Below, piece by piece: positions 1 to 12,640 of a stretch of 64,000 bases of DNA. The translations under genes and the position numbers were made by a program. The DNA lies in contig NC_054867.1 in assembly GCF_018320785.1 (NCBI RefSeq), forward strand, positions 30,755,855 to 30,819,854, written 5' to 3'. Numbering within the stretch: position 1 is the stretch's first letter; each line of letters starts with the position of its first letter. This DNA comes from Cheilinus undulatus. Its lineage: Eukaryota > Chordata > Actinopteri > Labriformes > Labridae. The notes under the pieces were generated by a model. That model had not been told where the DNA came from and did no database searches. It worked only from the letters and a program-made list of their open reading frames with translations.

Positions 1-2156
1 ATTTGATGGTCAAAAAGTACCATTTTAGTCTCGTCAGACCAAAGACCAAAGGAGGTAAAAATTTATGCAAACACTTGTTTTACCTTGCATGTTTTTACCT
101 GAAATTAATTTGCAAAATCTGTTTTCACTTCGACATAAACAGTTTTTTTCTTTTTTTTTTGTCAAAAAGGCCAAATTTTATTGATCATGACTGATTTATG
201 AAATCAAAAAAGGGTAAAACATTCAAGGGTGTGTTTTAAAGGTCTGTATTTGTTTGCGCTTGGCAATTATTTGCTGAGAGCACAGAGTATATGTCCAAAA
301 CAATAAATTCCAGCAGATGTATTTTTATGCAGCTATAACTATGCAGTTAAAGATTTGTGTAATGTAATATACAATCCTCATCGGTACGCTACATGCAACC
401 TGTATTATAAGACCCAAAAACAGGCTAACCAGACATTTCACCCAGCCTCACTGACACTCAGCAAAATACCCATTTCACAGGTAGCAGGCACTAAGAGTTA
501 TTTTCAGCAGTTTGGTAAATGTGAATTATAGTTGGTGTAGTTTAACAAGTTTCGCTGTTGTTTAAGGCTCATTAGGAAATATTTTAATTTCAACAAAGCA
601 GCATTTTCACGGATAACAAAGAGCTCATGCCTTAATTTAAAAAACAATGTCTTCACAAGGTTGGTCAAGCAGCAAGCTCTGGTCCTAAAACATGAAGCCC
701 ATGTGGAAGTGCAGACCAAAGCAGTCCTCAAGACTCCACTTGAGACTGGCTGCAAAAGCCAAGAAATCACAAATTTGACTGGAAATATACTTGCTGTTTC
801 ATGTTGCATTCATGCATGCATCCTTTTGCATCATGATTGTTAACTTCACATTGATGAACAAAAGCTTTGACAGCGAGTATATGCCCAGCCTAAAGGCCCA
901 TGTTAATAAGGCTTTTATTTTTTGTTTTTTTGTTGTTGTTTTTTTTTTTTTTTGCACAACAGGGGAGTTAGGGAGAATGACATGCAGCAAAGGGCAGGGT
1001 CAGATTCAAACTCAACACCAAGGTACCTCAAAATGCCAACTTTTATGGTAGGAATAATTAGGTTTACAGTCTGGTTAAAAACTGTTGAAATTTAATAAGA
1101 TTATTTCTTTATTTGTATAGACTGCCAGGGGGACAATTTTAATGATCATAGGTTTGGATTGTATGAAGACCAAAAGTAATGCATAAATTTGCATATAGGG
1201 GCAGGCTGAGTTAATGGACGGATAAAGACTATTTGCCAAGAGGCATATGGCTTGCTGTAGCTTCCCCTCTTTCCCTGTCATTAGACTGAGCAAAAGTAAG
1301 TTTGAGTGAGTATTTTCAATGTATGATCACCAATGACAGGCTTAAAAACACCTTCAGAAGCCATGGGTAATTCCATCCAGACTTCATCCATGTTTTATGT
1401 AGGTTATGGTTCTGATACAAGAATTAGTATTTTGCTCAACAAAGATGTTTCCATCTGCATGTCCTGTTTAATAACTGACTGTACACATATACAGGAAAAG
1501 GTTAGCAAAAAAATCCTCAGTGAGGGTTTCAATCACCAGCTTGGACCTGAGAGTAATGTTTCCAATCTCCTGAATCACTACAATATAGCACTTGACCCTG
1601 TGAATATCTGGAGGTATAAACTCACAATGATCCACAAGCATAAATTATAACATCGTTTTTGAAAACAGGCACAAATTCTTCAGCTTTGAACATCATATAT
1701 GATCCAAAATGCAGTCTATACAAAAACAGTTTGGAGCAGTGGTCCCCTGTAGATGTCCAGTAGGATGCAACGTATCATAGTGGGACTTCAAAGAGAAGTA
1801 AGGAGGATAATGATCTGTGAGGTTAGGTACTGAGGGTTAAATATCCTCGCTCATAAGACTATTACAGGAAAAATGAAGTTCCCCTTACATGGCAATCCAA
1901 CAAACAGAGGCAATGGCTTACAAAGATAGAGAAAGAACAGTCCATCCCATCAGCTGAAAACAGATCATGTAAGAGAAATAATCTTTGCTGACATGAAACA
2001 GAAAGATGATTCTTTCAAGAGTTGTTCCATACTTTGCAGATGTTCATTGAGGTTTATGGAGACAGGCTGGATACTGCATAGCCTCCAGTCTGTGACTGAA
2101 GAACTAGCTCCAATGGGTCAAGTGTAGTTCATGTTTTAGGTCTTCTTGGTTTTTGC
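1..2156. other. 3' flank of qrich1, no further gene seen
   Basis: This stretch lies downstream of the qrich1 stop codon, which is read on the minus strand. It probably holds the qrich1 3' UTR. Minus-strand AATAAA signals occur (for example near 1107 and 176), but I cannot say which is used. A SINE relic sits at about 905-1045. An open frame at 1333-1650 (105 codons, plus strand) resembles no family I know and has no splice or codon support, so I do not call it a gene. Confidence 0.5.
905..1045 (-). repeat. SINE relic with A-rich tail
   Basis: Read on the minus strand, the segment has a degenerate B-box-like stretch, the CTGCATGTC block shared with the SINEs at 30281 and 58700, and an A-rich tail (long T run at 930-955 on the plus strand). 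The same order in three places marks it as a tRNA-derived SINE family. The 5' head is poorly preserved. Confidence 0.55.
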
Positions 2157-5100
2157 TCAAGGAGCAGCGCTGATGATCTCCTGGATCTCCCGGACCACAA
2201 TGATGCGGGCCAGCATGTGCTCCACCTGCTGACTGTTCAGAGGCTGAGAGGAGTACCACATTGGGCTGTTGGGTGCCACCACTGGCTCCGGAGTCATGTA
2301 GTATGCATCGTTGCGTCCCTTAACGCTTTGAGGACTGCAGGCGAAGAGAGTAAGGATACCGTTATGGGTACATACTGAAACTGATCTGGTTACCAAAGGA
2401 TTTAAGAGATGGAGCGTAACTCACCATTTGAAGAGATAAAAGTCGTAGAGTTTGATGGGGCAGCGGAGAGGATTCTCTGGATCCTCAGCCTGCTCTTCAT
2501 ACATTTCATCAGGTCCTGAAAAAGATGCCACACAACATGTTAGCAACATCTGTTGTCTAAATCTGATGGAAACACAGAGGCACTTAAACATCAGGCCAAG
2601 TGTGAGGAGCACCTTTCTGCCCTGCGCTGTGTGCACCCTGTACTTTGAGAAGGCGGATACTGGTGGCTTTGTCCTTGGTGTTAGCAGGGTTCTTCCTTGT
2701 GTGTCGCAGGACCTTTGAGAAAGCTACTTTCATGTGCTGTTCAGGTGTAATCAGGTGGAAATGCCTGTGACAAAGACAGTTTTTAACCACGGTTTTCCAG
2801 ATACAAGACATGTTTGAATCATTACAGAGACTGACAGGCGGTTACTCACTTAGTGTTGAAGTACATTAGAGTTGTTAGCAATGTGGCTGGTGAATGTGCA
2901 CCAAGCTGTTTACACTCCCAGAGCATCTCCTCAGTCACATGACTTGGAATGACATAACCTAGGATAGATACACAGCACATAGTACGTTTTTCTATGACTG
3001 AATTCAATTAATGCATTAATTCATATAGCTGCCAAATAGGCCTGCACAATATCAGTGAACATACTATGTGTGGGAATGCTGTTTAATACTGTCACATTGT
3101 AAAGTGTGACAAACATAAAGAACATAGGGGCTGTAACTCCCATGCATGGTATACTCCAGGACATAAGATAAACATACCCAGGCATTCCTTGGGTAATTGG
3201 GCTCAACAAAGCCTGAAGCTGCAGTTAAGAGATATCAGGTATCATAAAGCTGGTTAGGAAGTCTCTCGACGCTGTGCATGCTCACTTAAAAGAAGGCATT
3301 TATTGCCATTTGGTGCAAGCTGTCAGACTGAATAGCATGAATTGTACGATTTATAGGCAGTTATTGAAGTAAAAACGACAGTGCTGCTGCCAGGAAGAGA
3401 GGGGCAAGAAGACACCTAGACTTCATAATGATACATGTGGTTTCGGCTGTATTATCAGCAACTGTTATTCTATCTGCTATTTTCACTTTATAAAAAATAC
3501 AATGAAATAACTGCCTAACTAATAATGCAATAGTGAAAACTAAATGAATGTAGGCTCCGCAAAGTAAAGCATAGAGTAGGATATGAGTTATTGTAACTGT
3601 ACTGTTGTTCTATGGCGTTAGAATCATAATATTTGCAACCAGTAAACATTTTCTTCAAACTGACGATCTATGATGCAGAACATTGCCACGTAAGATTAAA
3701 AATGGCAGCCCTTTATAGCAGATTTCAAGTTGTAACTTTGAACATAACCTGGTACCTATTACGAGTCTAGAACATGTTACCATGACGATCTAGTTAGATT
3801 TAAAGTGAGCCAGAATTTAAAATGGCACCAATAAAACTCATGGTACATGGGGGCGAGTTTGACCTTCTGACCATCTGACAGTTCTATAATGTACAACCTG
3901 CTGCTGTGGACCAACCTAACTCTAACTAGTACAACTTATCAGCCTTAAATGATTATTAGTATTATTAATATTATGTCAGATAATAATAATATAATGTTAA
4001 ACATGAACTGCTATAATCACCTTTATATATATATTATTCATTTTTCTATTCATTACCATTATTTAGTTTACATGGCTTTTCTTGCAAATTCCAAACACAC
4101 TGCTCCCGTTATCATGGACATCGATGGCTTGCTGCTTTGGATCCTCTCTGTATTCATTATCCTCCTAACTGTTAATGCTAATATTGCATTGTTCTGTTTT
4201 CTATTATTTATTGGTTGTTAAGGCTGATTAGTCACATATAGCTACTGTCATTTATGACGTTATAGCCTTATCCTACAAATGGAGATATGTTTATGGTCAT
4301 GACAACCATAAATGTGTCTTCCGTTTGTTGTGTCTCTTGTCCCTCTTTCTGCATCCCTCTCTTCCTGCTTCTCCTCCACCCCTCCCAGCCCCTTTCCAAC
4401 CCCAGCCATCAAAGATGGCTGTCAACAAGTGTCTGGTTCTGCTTGAGGTTCTTCCCCTTAAAGGGAAGGTTTAGGGGAGGCTAAAAACTAGCTGTATTAA
4501 GCCTTTATCTAGGCTCAATACTGCTAGTTTGATTATGTATTGGTGCTACAAAAACAGATTATTTGATGATGATGAAGCATGGCTATAACACTTCAGCAAA
4601 TGTACATTTATTCTGAGAAGCCATGTCACAGTAACAATAAAACTGCCACCAACTGTTCTGCACAGATACTTACCTAAAGGATGGACACTTGGTTTCCAAC
4701 CTTCCAGGATTTTGTGTAAACACCCAGAAAAACGTGTGTAATACGTATCAGAGAAGATGTCATCCACACGCCCATTTTCAAAGAGATACTACGAGTAGAA
4801 AAACTCATGTTAAGTTAATTTAAAAAGCTTTTGGCTACAATACAGAAGCCTTGTTTGAGGATACTTACCTTTTGTATACATAAGAATACATAATACAGAA
4901 CATCGGATGCAAACTCTTCCTCTTCTGAGCCGCGTGCCTCCTGAGTCATTAGGGAAAGAGCCAAATTTAGCTCCGCTACAGCGCTGGATATTAAGTCTTC
5001 TTGAAAACGCAGCGGCTGACGGCCTGGACACAGTTACAGAGGGATGAACAAAGTTTTAATTACAGTCGTAGGGCTTGCTTATTTCTGAATTTAGAGCACA

Positions 5101-8100
5101 AGATGTTTTCAATGATTAATAGTTCACTTACGTCCTATGGGTGCAAGCTTTTTGTTTTCCTGTTTATTTAGCTCCTCGTTTTTTCGCTTTGCCCAAAGGC
5201 GCCACACCTCCAAGCCCTCCTCTGGTTTAAGAGAGACAGGAACCAGAATCTCTGTGGGCGGTTCAGCGTTGGCCTCTGGCTCTATGTGACCCTGCAAAAT
5301 ACCAAAATAAAAATGATATGGTTCACAATCTAGAAAAGAGCAAGGTTAATCAATATTATAAACCAAGAAAGACATTCGTAACGTTAAAGGTACTTTGAGT
5401 TTATAAGATTTTTAAGTATTGTTGCGTCCTAAAAGCACAATAATAATTTGAACAAGTACATTTCAGGTTTTGTGAACATCTTAGAGTGATGCAAGCCTGT
5501 AATTTTTTTCCTCAGCAGCATCAATATGAATTTTAACACAAACTTAGTCTATACATCGAGTGACAAAAATAAAATGGCTAGGATATTTAGTCGCAGCCAT
5601 CCAGGCTTTTAGATAATTTGAATTTTAATTATAGATAGTAAAAAGAAAAACTGTTTTCAAACCTGCAGATGGAGCTGCTGCTCTTGTCCCTCTTCTCCCT
5701 GGCTCTGCTGCTGATTTGGATCCCATATTTGCACAGACTGTGTTGTGTTGTAGGTCCCTCCTACAGTCTGCACTGCCACAGGGATGTGAATGTTCCCGTT
5801 CATGAACTGCGCCGGGAAAAGGGTCTGCACTATTTCTTCCTGTGACCCGGCGGTGGAAGACTGCCCCTCTGCAGACCTTGAACTGGGAGATATTTTGTCC
5901 TTACCATTGGTGGTGGCAACTTGTACTGTGTTGTATGTTTCCTGTGGTATGGCAATGTGAGTCACGCCCTGCTGCTGGGGGGTAGAGTACACTGGGATGG
6001 TCCAGGTTTCACCTGTGGGACCTGTGATCGTTCCTGTGGCACTGTACAGTTGAGTACTGTCCATAGTGAGCAGATCTGGTCGTAGGGACACGTAGCTTTG
6101 CTGCTGACCCTGAGGGATGGCTAGAACAGTGGCCACCTGCTGGCCCTGGGGAACAGAGTAAGAAACAGCTACAGGGACATCCACCTTACGCTTCTTGGCG
6201 GGTTGGAGGACTGTTGAGACAGCTGCAGACCTTCTCCCTATATCCCGGGGAGAATCCTGCTGCTGTGAAGGGGACATGGCCTCTATGGTCTGGATCTGGA
6301 TCTGCTGGCCCCCTTGTAGCTGAATTTGTTGGCCCCCTTGTAGCTGAATATGTTGGCCCCCTTGCAGCTGAATATGCTGGCCCCCTTGTAGTTGAATGTG
6401 TTGGCCGTCCTGTAGCTGAATATGTTGGCCGTCATGTAGCTGAATTTGCTGGGCACCTTGTAAATGAATATGCTGGCCATCCTGTAGTTGAATTTGTTGG
6501 CCACCCTGTAGTTGAATTTGTTGGCCATCCGGTAACTGAATTTGCTGGCCATCATGCAGTTGAATTTGTTGGCCACCCTGTAGTTGAATTGGTTGGCCAG
6601 CCTGAATTTGAATTTGCTGGCCTCCTGGCAGCTGAATATGTTGGATTTGTTGGCCACTTGACAGCTGGATTTGTTGTCCTCCAGTTACAGCTGCAACCAG
6701 CTGCTCCTGAATCTGTGGAACACAAGCAAACATACTTGTAATGCCGCAATAATGCCCTTAAAATCTGTTCTGATTGAAGTGGGGAATATGTGTATCCAGC
6801 TATCTACCTGCTGCTGTTGCTCCTCTGTGAGCTCTCCCTGCTGGACAAGATGTGCTGCTGGGATTCCTTGCAGGTCCTGTTGTGAAGGGGAGGCCACCTG
6901 AAGAACCTGGCTGACTGCTTGACCCTGCTGTTCCTGAATCTGAACCTGGTGCAGAGAGAGTATGAAAAATAACCATTGAGGCAGTCTACATGTTACAATG
7001 GATTATGTTATTTTGCAGAAAAAAACTCTCCTCCAAAGAAAAGATTACATATGCTGAAGAAATGTAACAATACCAGCAGAGTAGCTGGAGGGTTTGGTTA
7101 CAGTTGGGTATTGTATTGAGTATTGAGTGCACATAAGTCAAACAAATGCCATGTGTTTCCGAGGTATTTCTTGCCTTTCATTTGGGGTGGCAGGGTATCG
7201 TATGGTAGTATCAACATCTGTGTTGTAATTCGGTCCGGTAGGTATTAGATGTGTTGGCATCAGTACCAGATTTCGATACTAATTTTAGTCATGTTTACAT
7301 AGCTGGGGACAGGCAAAGTGACTAACAAAAATTCAGAGGAAAGGTGGGTGAAAGATTTATCCTGATCATTTAACTTAAAATCTGCTTGCTGCAGGACGCT
7401 TCCTGCATTAGACATAATACATAGTACATTTCATTCATTATCCAAATTTGATTGACAAAAAACTGATAACACAACATACTGATGCTGTGTACATATGAAT
7501 TAATAAAATGGTGATCATTAAAAATTTTGAATTGACATCTCTCCTCAGCAGCAGGTGGTAGGTACTTTAACTGTAAATTATGAAACTTTTGACTCAAAAA
7601 GCAAAACTCTGCTCTTGTTGTTCTCTCTTCGAAGAGGGCAATAATTCCCTTGTGCAATCTGAAAGTATGCAAGAGAAAAACAAATTGACTACGGCTTAAA
7701 AACTCACCTGCACTTGAAGCTGCTGTTCAGACTCCTGGTGCACAGATAGATGAGGTGAAATCTCTGCTGAGGTCACTTGCACCTGCCAAAAAACATGCAT
7801 TTATGAAGTGTAGCATAGTGCAGTGCATCAGCAATATCATTCAGCACAAGCAGCTGCAACAAAAAATGTGGGATTTCTCTTACAGGGCAAGCCAGCTCCA
7901 AAAGGGAGCCTGCCACCTCGGTGCTGTCTGTGTAGATACAGTTTGCACCCTGCTGCTGGTACACCATGGCTGTGGTGGTGGTGTTGGTGGTTGTGGCTGC
8001 CCCTCCCTGCTGACTGAACTCCTGCAGCACCTCTGGGCCCTTAGCAAGAGACTCCAGGAACTCCTTCATCCTGTGCTGAGGCACACTGCGGGCCTTCTGC

Positions 8101-8147
8101 CGCACATATTCATCAAAGGAGACCACCCCACTCTCCTGCTCATTCAT
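2157..8147 (-). CDS. qrich1: Glutamine-rich protein 1 (QRICH1), 11 coding exons, 828 aa
   Basis: Nuclear transcriptional regulator; the mammalian protein acts downstream of PERK in the unfolded-protein response. Coding exons run 8147-7884, 7782-7708, 6945-6808, 6712-5663, 5291-5132, 5023-4869, 4788-4674, 2958-2850, 2764-2613, 2515-2425 and 2334-2157. All junctions have GT/AG and keep frame, giving 2487 nt. Residues 1-50 are the CARD-like N terminus ([20 protein letters not shown]). Residues 170-300 are an expanded run of eight-residue GGQQIQLQ-type units. A basic nuclear signal, PAKKRKVD, lies near residue 335. From about residue 540 to the end is the conserved DUF3504-type C-terminal domain shared with ZMYM proteins ([31 protein letters not shown]). 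Human QRICH1 is 776 aa; the extra length here is mostly the repeat. The start ATG lies 11 nt inside its exon, so at least one non-coding exon lies upstream. The call is secure; 5' and 3' UTR limits are not defined. Confidence 0.96.
6290..6690 (-). repeat. 24-bp coding minisatellite in qrich1
   Basis: About 16 imperfect 24-bp units run in tandem inside the largest qrich1 exon. Each encodes eight residues of the type G-(G/D)-Q-(Q/H)-I-Q-L-(Q/H/P). Frame is kept throughout. As recalled, mammalian QRICH1 has only one clear GGQQIQIQ unit here. The long open frames on the plus strand over this segment are a by-product of the repeat. Confidence 0.9.
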
Positions 8148-9110
8148 CGTCAAAAAACCTGGAAATAAAGACAGTGTTTTTTTTTTTTTTTTACACATTT
8201 GGGACTCTTAGCATCTCTGAAGCAGCTCAGGCTTTCATTTTACAAAATACTGGACTAATATTGAAATGATTTATCCTACATCTAACTCTATTTAAACAAG
8301 AGACTGTAAGCTGCTAAATAAATAACTTAATATTTCAAAAATATTTAACCAACAAACAGAAGAGTAAGCGCATTTTGGCTTGTAATACAATGAGCTACGC
8401 TAAGATCAACGAAGAAACATGAATACACTGTAAGACAAAGCTAAATCTAACTTAGTGTGCTTGTAAGGCATTATAGTTTAATAATTTATTAGTCTTTATT
8501 TAATAGTAGTTTATCTATTTTAATTTTTGCCTAATGATAGTATCTGCATTACAGCTAGTGGCTAGCATGCTAGCTTCAGTATGTTAGCATGGCACTGTGT
8601 TGTCTCAGCCCATATGGATAGTTATCTGGCTAACACCCGTTATATAGTTCAAACAAAGTCATTTGTAATTCTACGTCTATTGCAAAATAATTAACCGAGA
8701 ATTGCATTTTGTTCATAAGACATATCACAAAGCAAAAAGTCCCCCACTGAAATAACGTGACGCTAGCTAATCATTGTGCTAGCGTTAGCTGGCTAGCTAG
8801 CTACATGGTTGTGGATCCTGTCATGCTACCTTAAATAAAACGAAATCCTCTCCTTTCCGCCAAGGCACAGTGTTTAAAACTAAAAAGCCGATAAACGTCT
8901 AACCGCTACCAGGAGCATGCTATTAGCTGCGCTACATAGTGCGTGTAGCACTGAAATCCCGAAGATAATGTTGTGATTAGATTGAGATAAAAATTTAACA
9001 GCAGCAGCGGGCGGGCGAGGTCTGACGTCTGCTTATTTTCAGGGTGAGATCCAGGCAGGGTACTCGTTGTAAAACAAGTTTCACAGCTCCAGGAGAGCAC
9101 ACATCGATTC
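8148..9110 (-). promoter_or_regulatory. Probable qrich1 5' non-coding exon and promoter region
   Basis: The coding exon has an acceptor at 8159-8160 preceded by a pyrimidine tract, so transcription starts further upstream (higher coordinates). A possible donor (AAG|GTAGCA on the minus strand, near 8830) follows a moderately GC-rich segment at 8840-9110 that contains GCGGGCGGGCGAGG and TGACGTC. The intron at 8160-8830 is AT-rich with a cluster of GCTAGC motifs at 8570-8800. The exact exon and start site are inference. Confidence 0.35.
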
Positions 9111-11331
9111 ATCCAAATTGAATCCCGAGAGAGGTTTATCACAACAGGTTTCAGCACACAGCGGCACATACAAAAACCCTCCACTTTGTTTATCTAGAGA
9201 GATAAAAATTACGGAAGTACAGGCCGAAGAAACAGCGCGATTCGTCCGCAGACTGCTGTTCTGCGAGGCACAGGCCTGCCGAGGTGTCCTCTTAACAACA
9301 GATCCCATCCTGAGATCAATTCATCAGGATCAATTCAGTTATTATAAGGCTGTATAAAAGTGTGATGGGAACTGGAATGATATTAAGACACACGAGGGTA
9401 TGTGGTTCAATGGCACACACTATGAAGATGCATTATTATTCCTGAGTTTGTTTGAAAACCCGGGAAACTAAGGTTAGGATAATGTTGTCTTTTCAACAGA
9501 GATCCCCGTGCACAGCCCAGGTAGTCAGGTGCCGGTGGGTAGCAGGTCCAAAGTGAACAAAGAAGAAAAAAAAAGAAGTTTAAATTAAGTCTTTCTCAGT
9601 GTGAGGCGGATTTTTTTTTCTACTTACAATAATACTGCATGTAAATTTAACTTTATTTATAACACACTGATTTCTTTATTAGGCGGAACTGAAACGGAGA
9701 ACATCGGCATTAGTAAAAATGTTCACTCTTACATATTAAAAGGGGAGTTGAAAAAAGCCATTTAACATCAATATCAAACTTAACTTCAAATTTCCTTCAT
9801 TTATTTCCTAATTTGGCCTTATGATGATTCCAGTCTCAAAGCTTAAAAATTCTTGAAGTATTCCCCTTATTTGTCACACTTTCTCCACTTTCTGCCACCA
9901 AATCACTCTCATTTTTAACCTGCCGCACTGCACTTACACAGGGAATCATTAAGTTGTCGCTTTAACATTCATAAATTGAACCAATACCAAAGTGCCTGGC
10001 AGCACGGTGGTTTTGATGGCTGGCTTTAACATTTGAACGCATGTACCTTTAACAGATTCTAACTTCCCCAGTCCGCCTTAAAGAGCCAGGCATGTGCTAC
10101 TGAGGGCCTCCCCCTGTTCGCCCCACAACAAACTGCCTCTTGCTCCACTTAAGGTGGACCAGCACAAATGTGCTGTGTGAATAGGCTACGTCCTTTACAC
10201 CCTGGATATGAAAGAGTTAATTCCCACACTCAGTGCAGTCAGTCTGTGACTATGCAAGGGTTCTCTATTATTGGCGCTAGTTATGTACATACATATAAAT
10301 TCACCATGGTATCAAATCATGTTTGTTACAGCCTGCTCAAAAAAACTAAATAAAAATAAACCAACAAACACACGGGACTTGCAGTTTCATTTTAACATAC
10401 AGTATGCATATAATATGATCAATGTCCATAAGTCATGTCTGGCATTTCAGTGTGTAAAGTGTTTGAATGATAGAGCCTGAATGTTTGCATAAACAAAACA
10501 AGCATACTGTGTCCAGTTGGCATCCCATTATGACTTTATGTGACTTTGTGCCACTGTAAGAATCTTAATGTAATCCTTTCCAGAAGGGATTTACCTTGAC
10601 ACAACTGTTGTAGAAAGATGCAGGTGTAGCTTTTTGGCATGCATTAATAGAAAGTTAGCCCAGTTTTTTCATATTTTAAATCAAATATGTAAAGGCAAAT
10701 GCCCTCATCCAGACATCTTTTAAGCTGGTTTATGGTAGTTGGGTTTGGCAACCATTTTTGCAAGTGACATCAGGATGGGAGGCTGCCAAGAGACCAGCCG
10801 GTGCAGACACAAGAATGCGACATGTGCTTCAAGGCTAGGTCGCTGTAAACATGCCCTTAAATCCAATGTGTGCACTCGCAGTAATGCTCCATATGCACAA
10901 CATGAGAAATCAGATGACACTCATTTTGCTGCTAGAGACAATGGAGAGCTGCCTGTGATTCACTAACAAGAAGCAGATTCCTCAAAGGATTAACAGGTAT
11001 GTCTGAATTATCTGGTTGGATTGGTCAATTGTTAGTGTTAATAGTGTCTTTATTCCAGGAGTAACTGCTTTGCTGGTAATGCCAGGACATAACTTTAGTC
11101 ATAGATGGATGCGTCATAGCACTCCTCTCCAAATTGCATGCACATTTTTTTATGTTATGTTATGCTATTCATTTTTGGTGGAGTGGGCTGTATTATTACA
11201 CAGAAATGAAAAGTATAAAACAACTAATAGTTATTCCTGTGATATTTCATGCTAAGACCAACATTAACATGCATTGTACTTGTGCTGTATTTTCCTGCAT
11301 ACTTCAGGTCCTTTATTTATCTTAAAATATG
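9111..11331. other. Intergenic region between qrich1 and the PRRT-like gene
   Basis: No gene recognised. The plus-strand frame at 10739-10966 (75 codons) matches no family I know. A segment ending at 10996 carries a good donor (AACAG|GTATGTC) and could be a 5' non-coding exon of the downstream PRRT-like gene, because that gene's first coding exon begins with an acceptor at 12618. That is a guess. The rest is unremarkable AT-rich sequence. Confidence 0.35.
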
Positions 11332-12319
11332 CAGGTACATCTCAAAAAATTAGAATATCATGCAAAAGTTCAATATTTTTTGTCACTCTTTTCTGAAAGT
11401 GAAACCCATATATTGTATAGACTTTTTACACATAGAGTGAAATATTTCAAGCCTTTATTTCTTGAAATGTTGATGATTATGGCTTACTGATAAGAAAACC
11501 CACAATTCAGTGTCTCAAAAAATTAGAATATTATATAAGATTAATTAAAAAGGATGATTTAAACAAATGTCAGGCTTCTGAAAAGTATGTTGATTTCTCT
11601 GCCTTCAATACTCAGTTGGACCTCCTTTTGCATGAATTACTGCATCAATGCGGCGTGGCATGGAGGCGATCAGCCTGTGGCACTGCTCAGGTGTAACGGA
11701 AGCCCAGGTTGCTTTGATAGCGGCCTTCAGGTCATCTGCATTGTTGGATCTGGTGTCTCTCATCTTCCTCACTGCCGAAGGTACCAAAAGCTGGTTCAGT
11801 GACCATGGTGTTACTGTACTTAGTTGGCCAGCAAACTGGCCTGACCTGAACCCCACAGAGAATCTATGGGGTATTGTCAAGAGGAAGATGAGAGACACCA
11901 GATCCAACAATGCAGATGACCTGAAGGCTGCTATCAAAGCAACCTGGGCTTCCGTTACACCTGAGCAGTGCCACAGGCTGATCGGCTCCATGCCACGCCG
12001 CATTGATGCAGTAATTCATGCAAAAGGAGGCCCAACCGAGTATTAAAGGCATAAAAACCAACATACTTTTCAGAAACCTGACATTTGTTTTAAACATCGT
12101 TTTTTTAATTAATCTTATATAATCTAATTTTTTGAGACACTGAATTGTGGGTTTTCTTATCTGTAAGCCATAATCATCAACATTTCAAGAAATAAAGGCT
12201 TGAAATATTTCACTCTATGTGTAAAAAGTCTATACAATATATGGGTTTCACTTTCAGAAAAGAGTGACAAAAAATATTGAACGTTTTCATGATATTCTAA
12301 TTTTTTTGAGATGCACCTG
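11332..12319. mobile_element. Palindromic (snapback) Tc1-type element
   Basis: The element has two inverted arms of equal length, 11332-11770 and 11881-12319 (439 bp each), around a 110-bp spacer. The outer ends are Tc1-type terminal repeats (CAGGTRCATCTCAAAAAA, with TA beyond the right end). Each arm continues inward into the same transposase C-terminal coding segment (KRKMRDTRSNNADDLKAAIK and onward to the residues PTEY and a stop), so the tail is encoded on both strands. The spacer holds a Tc1 motif, WPDLNPTENLWG, readable on plus. No N-terminal half is present, so it cannot encode a whole transposase. The few differences between arms suggest a fairly recent origin. Confidence 0.88.
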
Positions 12320-12640
12320 TAGTAAGTAATGATTCACAAGGGCAGCTTCAGATTGGTGACCTGATGGTTTTAGAGACAACAGATGAATGTTGCTAGCTTT
12401 TGTGTTTCTGTCCATGTGGCACTTTTGGCAGGTCAGCCTATCATCCATAGATGTTGAGAAGTGACTCACTAGATTACAGGTGGGAATTACGCTCCTTTAT
12501 AGGATTGACACACAAGATTAATTACTGAGGAATCTGTTTGACTCTACTTCTACAGTCTTTTTACTATCAGTCCTTTCACAATCATTACGAATGTGTTTGT
12601 GTCTGTGTTTTTCTGCAGGTCTTTGGGAATTTGCTCAAAA

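Noticed and set aside
1333-1650. 105-codon plus-strand open frame
   Set aside because: It lies in the likely 3' UTR of qrich1 on the other strand and has no family resemblance or splice context.
6290-6690. Regular short repeats that could suggest a CRISPR-like array
   Set aside because: Units are contiguous with no unique spacers, lie in an exon in frame, and the genome is vertebrate.
6214-6741. Long plus-strand open frame of 175 codons with VGPLVAEY-type repeats
   Set aside because: It is the antisense of the qrich1 minisatellite. A 24-bp period keeps every frame open or closed together, so length is no evidence of coding.
10739-10966. Cys-rich 75-codon frame that might be a small secreted protein
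   Set aside because: No signal peptide, irregular cysteines, and an equally long frame on the other strand over the same bases.
11605-12046. Two overlapping 132-codon frames on opposite strands, apparently two transposase genes
   Set aside because: They are the same transposase tail read from the two arms of one palindrome; neither is a separate gene.
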